DNA of 64,000 nucleotides. Source: Ruminococcus sp. Its GTDB lineage: Bacteria > Bacillota > Clostridia > Oscillospirales > Acutalibacteraceae. The translations under genes and the position numbers were made by a program. Under the pieces are notes generated by a model. It searched no databases and had not been told where the DNA came from. It saw only the letters and a list, made by a program, of their open reading frames with translations. The stretch spans positions 1-64,000 of the forward strand of contig SFIQ01000017.1 in the NCBI GenBank assembly GCA_004555265.1. Direction: 5' to 3'. Numbering within the stretch: the stretch's first letter is position 1; each line of letters opens with the position of its first letter. Of the stretch, positions 16,090 through 24,100 are shown piece after piece.

Positions 16090-17625
16090 ATGCAACTTTT
16101 ACATTTAAAAAGCGGCACCGACGTGCGTGGCACGGCGGTGAACCCCGAAAACCCCGAAAAAATCGACTTGACCGACGAAGCGGTTCGCCGCATTACGGGC
16201 GCATTTGTGCGATTTTTAGAAGTGCAGACCGCAAAACAGGCGGGCGACATAAAACTGTCCGTCGGACACGATTCGCGTGTGTCGGCAGAGCGGATCAAAG
16301 CAGCCGTCTTAAAAGAACTGACCGCGTGCGGTGTGCAAATTCTCGATTGCGCGCTGTGCTCGACGCCGGCAATGTTTATGACCACGCAGACCGAAGGCTG
16401 TGACGGCGCGGTGCAGATTACCGCGAGCCACCACCCGTGGGACAGAAACGGGTTGAAATTCTTTACCCGCGCGGGCGGGCTTTCGGGCAAAGAATTGGAA
16501 CGCATTTTAGAGGATGCCGAAACTGCGCCCCCGCACACGGGCGAAGAAATCCGAGCCGAAAAAATCGACTATCTTTCTAAATATTGCGAACAGTTAAAAG
16601 ATTTGATACGCAAGGGCGTAAACAGCCCCGAAAATTTTGACAAACCGCTGACGGGGCTTAAAATCGTGGTCGACGCGGGCAACGGCGTCGGCGGATTTTA
16701 CGCCGAAAAGGTGCTGTCTCCTTTGGGAGCGGATACGGCGGGCAGCCGCTATTTAGACCCCGACGGCACCTTCCCCAATCATGTGCCGAATCCCGAAAAC
16801 GCGGCGGCAATGGCGAGTATCCGCGAGGCGACGCTCTCGTCCGGCGCAGACCTCGGCGTGATTTTTGACACCGATGTGGACCGCGGCGGCGCGGTGACGG
16901 CAGACGGCGAGGAACTCAACCGCAACCGTTTGGTTGCCGTGGCGGCGGCGATTGCGCTCGAAGATACCCCCGGCGGCGCGGTGGTGACCGACTCCGTGAC
17001 CTCTGCGGGGCTTACGAAATTCATCAACGCGCATTTAGGCGGCAAACACATTCGCTTTAAACGCGGCTATAAAAATGTGATTGATGAAGCGGTGCGCCGC
17101 TGTGCGTTGGGCGAGGAAACGCCCTTGGCGATTGAAACTTCGGGGCACGCGGCATTTCGTGAGAATTACTTTTTGGACGACGGCGCGTATCTCGTCACGC
17201 GCATGATTATCAAACTTTGCCTTTTGAAACGCACGGGCGGCGATCTGGGCAGTTTGATACAGGATTTGGAAGAACCCGCCGAGGAAAAGGAAATCCGCTT
17301 AAAAATCACCGCGCCCGATTTTAAAGCCTACGGCGGCGAAATGATTGCCCTTGTGAACGATGCCGCGAAAAAAGCGGACGGTGTGCGCATCGCCGACGAC
17401 AGTTATGAGGGCACGAAAATCATCTTCGACGCACCCGACATAAACGGCTTTTTCATCTTCCGTTTGAGTGTGCATGACCCGATTATCCCCGTCAATTTCG
17501 AGGCGGCGGTTTCGGGCGGCGTCTCGAAAATGGCAAAAGTGCTTTCCGCTTGGCTTGCAGAGACAAAAGGGTTAGACTTAACGCCATTTACACAATTTTC
17601 AGACGAATTTAAAAAAGGATATTGA
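16090..17625 (+). CDS. Phosphoglucomutase/phosphomannomutase family protein with divergent loops
   Basis: An alpha-D-phosphohexomutase of 511 residues. The phosphoserine loop is T-A-S-H-H-P-W (Ser113) in place of the usual T-A-S-H-N-P, the metal loop is D260-T-D-V-D264-R in place of D-G-D-G-D-R, and the sugar-specificity loop is E-T-S-G-H (349-353), near the usual G-E-x-S-G-H. The key Ser, the three Asp and the Arg are kept, so it should be active on a hexose or hexosamine phosphate, but which one is unclear. AGGAGG precedes the ATG. The promoter for acpP overlaps its stop codon. It may feed glucose-1-phosphate or mannose-1-phosphate to surface polysaccharide, but no glycosyltransferase is nearby. 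Confidence 0.88.
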   Translation: MQLLHLKSGTDVRGTAVNPENPEKIDLTDEAVRRITGAFVRFLEVQTAKQAGDIKLSVGHDSRVSAERIKAAVLKELTACGVQILDCALCSTPAMFMTTQTEGCDGAVQITASHHPWDRNGLKFFTRAGGLSGKELERILEDAETAPPHTGEEIRAEKIDYLSKYCEQLKDLIRKGVNSPENFDKPLTGLKIVVDAGNGVGGFYAEKVLSPLGADTAGSRYLDPDGTFPNHVPNPENAAAMASIREATLSSGADLGVIFDTDVDRGGAVTADGEELNRNRLVAVAAAIALEDTPGGAVVTDSVTSAGLTKFINAHLGGKHIRFKRGYKNVIDEAVRRCALGEETPLAIETSGHAAFRENYFLDDGAYLVTRMIIKLCLLKRTGGDLGSLIQDLEEPAEEKEIRLKITAPDFKAYGGEMIALVNDAAKKADGVRIADDSYEGTKIIFDAPDINGFFIFRLSVHDPIIPVNFEAAVSGGVSKMAKVLSAWLAETKGLDLTPFTQFSDEFKKGY

Positions 17626-17649
17626 CAAAGCGCAAGATTTCCATAAAAT
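17622..17649 (+). promoter_or_regulatory. Sigma-A promoter for acpP-proS overlapping a stop codon
   Basis: TTGACA (17622-17627), 16-nt spacer, TAAAAT (17644-17649). The perfect -35 contains the TGA stop (17623-17625) of the phosphohexomutase gene. Confidence 0.8.
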
Positions 17650-17693
17650 GAGTATATACAACTACAACGCGATCACACTTGGAGGTGTGCAGA

Positions 17694-17918
17694 ATGATTT
17701 TTGAGAAAGTCAGAAAAATTATTTGCGACCAATTTGATTTGGAAGAGGACGACGTCACGCCGGAAACCCTCTTGGAGGACGATTTGGAGGCGGACAGCCT
17801 CGATTTGGTCGATTTGGTGATGTCGTTTGAGGACGAATTCCAAATTGAAGTGCCCGACGAAGATGTGGAAAACATTAAAACTGTCGGCGATATTGTAAAA
17901 TACATCGAGGAGCATTAA
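17694..17918 (+). CDS. acpP: Acyl carrier protein
   Basis: A 74-residue acidic four-helix protein with the D-S-L motif at 34-36; Ser35 carries the phosphopantetheine arm that holds growing acyl chains in fatty acid synthesis. The frame extends five codons upstream, but GGAGGTG lies at 17681-17687, well placed for ATG 17694. It is the first gene after a strong promoter and is followed by proS after 35 nt, so the two are probably cotranscribed. It is not next to fab genes here, and the window also carries plsX much further downstream. Confidence 0.95.
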   Translation: MIFEKVRKIICDQFDLEEDDVTPETLLEDDLEADSLDLVDLVMSFEDEFQIEVPDEDVENIKTVGDIVKYIEEH

Positions 17919-17953
17919 GGCATTTTCGCCCTCGATTGAAAAGGACAGTAAAC

Positions 17954-19390
17954 ATGGCTGAACAAAAGAAAATGGTAGAAGAAATCACCTCAATGGAGGA
18001 GGATTTCGCAAAATGGTATACCGATGTCTGCCGCAAAGCGGAACTGATTGCGTATACCAGCGTCAAAGGCTGTATGGTCATTCGCCCCTACGGCTATGCA
18101 ATTTGGGAGAATATCCAAAAAGAACTCGACAAGCGCTTTAAGGCGCTGGGGCATGAAAATGTCTGTATGCCGATGTTTATCCCCGAAAGTTTGCTCAATA
18201 AAGAAAAAGACCATGTCGAGGGCTTTGCGCCCGAGGTGGCATGGGTGACGCATGGCGGCAACGAGAAGTTGGAGGAGCGCCTTTGCGTGCGACCGACTTC
18301 GGAAACCCTGTTCTGTGAGCATTACAAGTCGATTGTGCAATCCTACCGCGACTTGCCGAAACTCTACAACCAATGGGTTTCGGTGGTGCGTTGGGAAAAA
18401 ACCACCCGCCCGTTTTTGCGCTCGCGCGAATTCCTGTGGCAGGAGGGGCATACCATTCACGCCACCGCCGAAGAGGCGCAGGCGGAAACCGTACAGATGC
18501 TGAATGTCTATGCGGATTTTTGTGAAAATTACCTTGCCATGCCCGTGGTCAAAGGCGTAAAAACCGAAAAGGAACGCTTCGCCGGTGCGGAGGATACCTA
18601 TACGATTGAAGCGCTCATGCATGACGGCAAGGCGTTGCAAAGTGCAACTTCGCACTATTTCGGCGACGGCTTTGCTCGCGCATTTGAAATTCAGTATACC
18701 GATAAAGACAACAAACTCAAATTCCCTTTCCAAACCTCTTGGGGCTGTACCACACGGCTCATCGGCGCGGTGATTATGACGCACGGCGACAACAACGGGC
18801 TTGTTCTGCCGCCGAAAGTCGCGCCCACGCAGGTGGTCGTCATCCCGATTGCCGCGCACAAAGCGGGCGTTACGGAAAAGGCGCAGGAAGTGACAGAACG
18901 CATTGCGAAATTCTGCCGCGCGAAAATCGACGCAAGCGACAATTCGCCCGGCTGGAAGTTCGCCGAGTACGAAATGAAAGGCGTGCCGCTGCGTTTGGAG
19001 TTGGGGCCCAAAGACATCGAGAAAAATCAGTGTGTTTTGGTGCGCCGTGACAACCGCGAAAAGGTATTTGTTTCTTTGGACGATTTGGAGACCGAAATTC
19101 CGCGTTTGTTAGACGCCGTACAGCAGGGATTGTACGATGCCGCGCTTGCCCGCCGCGAAAAGATGACCTATACCGCCGCAACGCTTGACGAATTGAAAGA
19201 TATTGCCGATCATAAACCCGGTTTTATCAAGGCAATGTGGTGCGGCAGTCGCGAATGTGAGGAAAAACTCAAAGAAGTCGCGGGCATTTCGTCGCGCTGC
19301 ATTCCGTTCGAGCAGGAACAGATTGCCGATACCTGCGTTTGCTGCGGCAAGCCCGCAAAGCATATGCTCTATTGGGGCAAGGCGTATTAA
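17954..19390 (+). CDS. proS: Prolyl-tRNA synthetase (short, eukaryote/archaeal-like type)
   Basis: Class II aminoacyl-tRNA synthetase of 478 residues charging tRNA-Pro. The motif 2 region contains R-E-F-L-W-Q-E-G-H-T, and there is no editing insertion of the long bacterial ProS. The C-terminus has a Cys-rich segment (C-x-x-C-G-K) and ends with the G-K-A-Y seen in the archaeal/eukaryote-like type, which some Firmicutes also carry. The frame opens at a TTG 18 nt upstream; AAGGA 8 nt before ATG 17954 decides the start. It is closed by a terminator. Confidence 0.95.
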   Translation: MAEQKKMVEEITSMEEDFAKWYTDVCRKAELIAYTSVKGCMVIRPYGYAIWENIQKELDKRFKALGHENVCMPMFIPESLLNKEKDHVEGFAPEVAWVTHGGNEKLEERLCVRPTSETLFCEHYKSIVQSYRDLPKLYNQWVSVVRWEKTTRPFLRSREFLWQEGHTIHATAEEAQAETVQMLNVYADFCENYLAMPVVKGVKTEKERFAGAEDTYTIEALMHDGKALQSATSHYFGDGFARAFEIQYTDKDNKLKFPFQTSWGCTTRLIGAVIMTHGDNNGLVLPPKVAPTQVVVIPIAAHKAGVTEKAQEVTERIAKFCRAKIDASDNSPGWKFAEYEMKGVPLRLELGPKDIEKNQCVLVRRDNREKVFVSLDDLETEIPRLLDAVQQGLYDAALARREKMTYTAATLDELKDIADHKPGFIKAMWCGSRECEEKLKEVAGISSRCIPFEQEQIADTCVCCGKPAKHMLYWGKAY

Positions 19391-19417
19391 GAAAGCCTTT
19401 CGATTTTTGTATCTTAC

Positions 19418-19447
19418 AACAGGGTGGGATTTCCCCACCCTGTTTTT
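19418..19447 (+). terminator. Rho-independent terminator after proS
   Basis: AACAGGGTGGG (19418-19428) pairs with CCCACCCTGTT (19434-19444), followed by a short T run. Confidence 0.85.
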
Positions 19448-19493
19448 GTGTGTAGTATGTAATAAATTGGGGGTTGTAGTGATAATTTTATGC

Positions 19494-20376
19494 GGTAGGG
19501 CGGGGTGATTCCCCTGATAGGGGAAATGTCTGCGAAGCAGACAAAAGGGTGCCCGAATTCGGAGAATTTTGCTCCCGCCGCCCCGTTGTAGGGGCGATTC
19601 ACGAATCGCCCGCCGATTTTGATATGATTTTGGGGAACGCATCTTCGGTTGTTCCCTACTCGTAGGGGCGAACTGTGTTCGCCCGCGTAATTTGATATAA
19701 TTTTACGGAACGGTCAAGACCGTTCCCTACACGCACGAAATAAAATTTTCAGGGTAGGGCGGGGGCTTGCTCCCGCCGCCCCGTTGTAGGGGCGGGTTTC
19801 CACGCCCGCCCGTGAATTTTGATGTGACTTGCCCCTCCGTCACGCGCTTTGCGCGCGCCACCCGCTGACGGCGGCGGTCTCCCTCTGTCGCTTCGCGACA
19901 TCTCCCTCACACTGTGAGGGAGTCGACCCCAACGGTTGTAGGGGCGATTCACGAATCGCCCGCCGTTTCCGCCCCCTCCGAGAGGGGGCTGTCAAATGCG
20001 CAGCATTTGACTGGGGGAGAGATTTTTTCATTTCTCTCCCTCCGTCTTTTGCCTACGGCAAAAGCCACCCGCTGACGGCGGCGGTCTCCCTCTGTCGCTT
20101 CGCGACATCTCCCTCACACTGTGAGGGAGTCGACCCTCGTTAGAGGGAGGAATAACGGGGCGCCGAGTCGTCGCCCCCTACGCTCAAATTGCATTTTTAT
20201 TTTTCAATCGGAACGGTCAAGACCGTTCCCTACACGCACGAAATGCATTTTACAGGGTAGGGCGGGGGCTTGCCCTCGCCGCGGAGTTTGAGGTGGATTA
20301 ACGGCGGGAGCAAGCCCCCGCCCTACCTATTATAACAGACATTTTCCCGAACAGGGGAATCACCCCGCACTACAAT
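19494..20376. repeat. Intergenic array of palindromic repeat modules
   Basis: About 0.9 kb with no credible gene. It contains GGGCGATTCACGAATCGCCC at 19592-19611 and 19942-19961, GGAACGGTCAAGACCGTTCC at 19707-19726 and 20210-20229, a GGGCGAACTGTGTTCGCCC unit near 19664-19684, GGGCGGGTTTCCACGCCCGC near 19791-19810, the long composite in reverse orientation (about 19962-20070) and two copies of a CTGTCGCTTCGCGACA / CTCACACTGTGAG unit (about 19868-19924 and 20070-20134). Short ORFs here are translations of the repeats. Confidence 0.85.
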
Positions 20377-20705
20377 TATTCATCATTCATTCTTCATTCT
20401 TCATTTCTTCTCTGCCGCCCACAAATTGTCCTGGCGAAAACCGATTTCCACAACATGTTGGGGAAATCTCTGAAAATCGCAAAAACGGCAAAAAAACCGT
20501 TCTAAAAATCAACGAAATTGCGAAAAATGTTGAAAAATGCGGCGACGTTGTTCAAAAACCCGTCGAAAAGTTGGCGAAAACGAAAAGTTCACAATTTGTT
20601 CATAATATTTCAACAAAACTGCCAATTTTCTTTCTGCAAAATGCCCAAAAACCACAAAAATATTTGGGCAATTCATAAAAAAGAGTGGAAAACATGAATA
20701 ATTTA
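20377..20705. other. AT-rich non-coding stretch
   Basis: No ORF, tRNA or clear hairpin is supported in these 329 bases. The composition shifts from GC-rich repeats to A-rich sequence. It may hold upstream promoter elements for the promoter at 20706. Confidence 0.5.
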
Positions 20706-20734
20706 TTGACTTTTTTTTCTGAAAATTCTATAAT
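20706..20734 (+). promoter_or_regulatory. Strong sigma-A promoter for the dockerin/cohesin locus
   Basis: TTGACT (20706-20711), 17-nt spacer, TATAAT (20729-20734) with a T-rich spacer start. Transcription would begin near 20741, leaving a leader of about 370 nt before the ATG at 21110. Confidence 0.85.
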
Positions 20735-20740
20735 TTGAGT

Positions 20741-21109
20741 AACCATAGGAATGGTGTAATGGGGCGAAGTGCCTACTTTTTTAAGGGGGCAGTGTGTCTC
20801 CCTCGAAAAATGTGCGCTTCGGCAGCTCATTTTGATACACATCCTACGGTAATATTTGCTCGGGTGTGTATCATCTGTCTTCCGCCGGTTTTTGTTTTAA
20901 AAGCGGAAGCGGTGGAGGACGAACCGAGTAACCCGTAGCGCTTTAGCGGAACCCTTCCGACGCGGTGTTCACTCGCGCGGATTGGTCAGAGGCGGAAACT
21001 ATGGCGCGCAAAACAAGTCGGCGAGTGTGCCCCGCGCCGACCGCGTAATACGGGGCACGGAATGCATTATACATATTGTAATGCAAAACTAAATAGGAGG
21101 AAAACACTT
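20741..21109 (+). promoter_or_regulatory. Long structured 5' leader with candidate H-type pseudoknot
   Basis: Between promoter and start codon lie about 370 nt with dense pairing potential and no convincing ORF. Seen directly: an 11-bp hairpin (20834-20844 with 20862-20872), a CTTCCGC/GCGGAAG stem near 20879-20909, and close to the gene GTCGGCG (21017-21023) pairing with CGCCGAC (21035-21041), while GTGCCCC in its loop (21027-21033) can pair with GGGGCAC (21052-21058). That makes a sterically sensible H-type pseudoknot with 3-nt and 10-nt connecting loops. A further TGCATTA/TAATGCA hairpin (about 21063-21084) precedes TAGGAGG. I could not match it to a known riboswitch class by eye. No terminator-like T run is present, so any control is probably at translation or RNA stability. 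Confidence 0.6.
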
Positions 21110-24100
21110 ATGAAAAAGTCTACAAAATTGTTAAGTGTCATCTTAGCAATTGTCATGCTTTTCTCATGCATGTCGGTTATGGCTTCGGCATATCAAGCGT
21201 ATGACGACAGCCAGGAAGCCGTGTATACGTCAAACGATACCGGCTTGGCTATGCTTTTGACCGATGAGCAGAGAGCCTCTTGGTTCTGCGACACAGTTAA
21301 CGGCCTTTTGGCAAGTGTTAACATTAAAGCAAGCGTTCCCGTTGTCGGTACCATCGACTTTACAAGCCTTGACGCTACTTGCGATACTCTCGCAAGCCTG
21401 AAAGGTCTTATCGGATTCATGGGTATCGGTCTGGACCTCGGTATTATCGAACAACTCGATTTGTCCACCATCGACGGTAACGAGTCTGTCAACAACGCTG
21501 TCAATATGGTTGACGAACTCATTGTGTTCGTAGACAAAAACGTCGACACTTTGGGCAACGTCATCGGCAGCGGCGTTAGCTTCGGTATCTTGGGCGGCGC
21601 TATCCCCGTTGATTTGACCGCAGTTAACGAGATTCTTGTAAATCTTGACGATTTCCTGAAAGGCACCATCTACGGCCTTGGCGCGCGCAAGCTTACAGGC
21701 GGCATCGGTGACGATCCCGCTTTGCCGAACGCACCGCTTTGGAAAGATATGGCTTCCAAGCCCACCTTGGACAAAATCGTGAAGGATTTGCTTGTGAACC
21801 TGTTGACCACACCGCGTCATACGGAAAACATCACCGATCCTTCCCAGAACTTGATTTGCACCGATCCCACAACTTACGGCGCAACTGCCGCGATGATTCA
21901 CACCGAAAAGGCTGTGGATTCCGCAGGCAACCCCGTTTTGGATGAAAACGGCAATCAGGTAACATGGTACTATATTTACGGTACACTGCTTGCTGACGGC
22001 ACATGGAAGTTTACAGAGACTTCAACCGCAAGCAACGGCACCGACGACAAAAACTACATCACGCATTGGGATGAAGATAGCTGCCTGCTGAAGAATTTCG
22101 ATAAATCAATTCTTGATTTCGAAACCAAGACCTTGTATCAGATGCTCGGCGACGCGCTTCCGTGGGCGTATAACACCTTCGGCGCACCGAACCTTGACGG
22201 TCAGCTTCGTGCAACCATCATGCAGTTCTGCGGCGCGATCAACAGAGCGGTAACCGATGAAGCCATCACCGCGCAGTTGAAAGAGAAAGTGCTTGCATAT
22301 CAGGCAATCGAAGACAACGGCGCTGCGAATGGCAGAGCACTCCTCAGCGACGCTATGGAAGCGAAAGTCGGCGAAGCCGGTAACTACAACTTCCAGTACA
22401 TCTCGCTTTCCGGCAAAGACATCAACACCATGCCCGATGACCTGTACTATGTGGTACAGTGGGGCGACGGTTGGGAATTCTACCATGTTGACTTCACACA
22501 GATGGCAGGCGAAAAGCTTGAACTCTTCAAGATGCTCAACTGGGAATGGCAGGCTCCGGCTTGGTCCGAAATTATGCCGACCTTGGATTCCACCAGTGAT
22601 TCTTATCTTCGCAACATTACCGATGCGATCGGTAAAATCCTGAATAAGGCTGTTGTGAACCTCGAATGGACTTATGACAGCGGCTCTGAAGACAATGCGC
22701 ACTTTGAATCGAATGTAATGGGCTTGGTACGCAAAGTTCTCAAAACTGCGCCCAACCTCATCTACGGTAAGAACGACGCTTACAAAGCAGAAGCAATCGA
22801 CACCCAGACCGACGAACAGGTTATCGCGGTTCTCGGCGTGGATATCATCGAGTGGCTCATGCCCTCTATTGTAATTCCGGCCGATGTGGATTGCCTTGAA
22901 GCGATTGTTGTTTACGGCGTCCGCGAGTTCATTGCGGAAATCCTGCCCGAATACAACTGGGATACCCAAATCAAAGCGGCTTCGACCGATGAAGATTATC
23001 TGAACATCGCTTTGGATATGGGTGCTTCTATCGGCGTTTACTATTTGAAGAACGTGATGGGTCTCGGCACCACGACGAACGGCAGCGGTACCACGACTTA
23101 CACTTCACCCGACCAGTACATCGCGCCCAGCACAGATTGCGCAACCGGCTGGAACACGAAGTTGAACTACATTGTGGATACCCTCCTTCAATTGTGGGTT
23201 CCCGATCTGACTTCGAAGATCGTTTCCAGAAACGCGACTGTCATGAACGGCACTGACGCGCTTGACAAACTTTCCATCATCTTCAATGCCTTGTTCCCCG
23301 GTCTTCTTTCCTTGATTTCCGGGTGCGACGCTACCATCGGTAACGGCACCAACAAGGCTTGCACAGTTGACCTCAAAGTAGTGAAGGATCTCCTTGCAGG
23401 TATCCTTGACCTTCGAATTGAGCCGATTGCTGCAAAACTGTACAGAAACTCCACCGGTTACGGCAACAAACAACTTTACAACGCAGTTGTAAATATTTTG
23501 ATCGACCTTACAACCGGCCTTGGTTTCAATGACTCTCCTGACTATGCAAACTTGGTAACCTCTTTGAACAACGCTTTGAAAGCAACCAATCCGTTGGATT
23601 ACTTGGTTACCAATGCAAACCTCAAAGTGACCGTGAAGAACCTTCTCTGGTCCATCACGGATGACGCCAACAAGGGCATGTGGGTACAGGATCTTCTCGC
23701 GATCCTCATGCAGGTGACCGGCAAGATGGACGATATGGTCCTCAAGGGCATCAATCAGACCATCGACCAGTTCAAATATGTTGGTTCAACAACACCCACA
23801 ATCAAAACACAGATTACCCTTGATACCGACGGTCTGAAATCCGTTTGGTATGACGGCGGTTACCGCAGCGGTAACTTCGTACAGGACGGTGCATATTCAG
23901 GTCTTTTGAAAAAGCTTGAAATCGTTGACCTTGAAGGCAACGTTGTTGCAACAAAGGATCTCAATGTTACATTGAATCCCAACGAAACATACGAGACAAC
24001 AATCACAGGTGTTGCAAGCACCGACGCGGCGGCTTACACGCTGAAGTCTTATGTTATCGTTACCTTGCCCGACGGCACCACGAAGGCAAACAACGGTGAG

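Noticed and set aside
17990..18859. Minus-strand frame of 289 codons inside proS
   Set aside because: Shadow of a fully recognised gene with all class II synthetase motifs.
20741..21058. Assignment of the dockerin leader to a named class (c-di-GMP-I or -II, c-di-AMP, THF, 6S, tmRNA, RNase P)
   Set aside because: The conserved cores of these RNAs were not found by eye; only local stems and a pseudoknot are supported.
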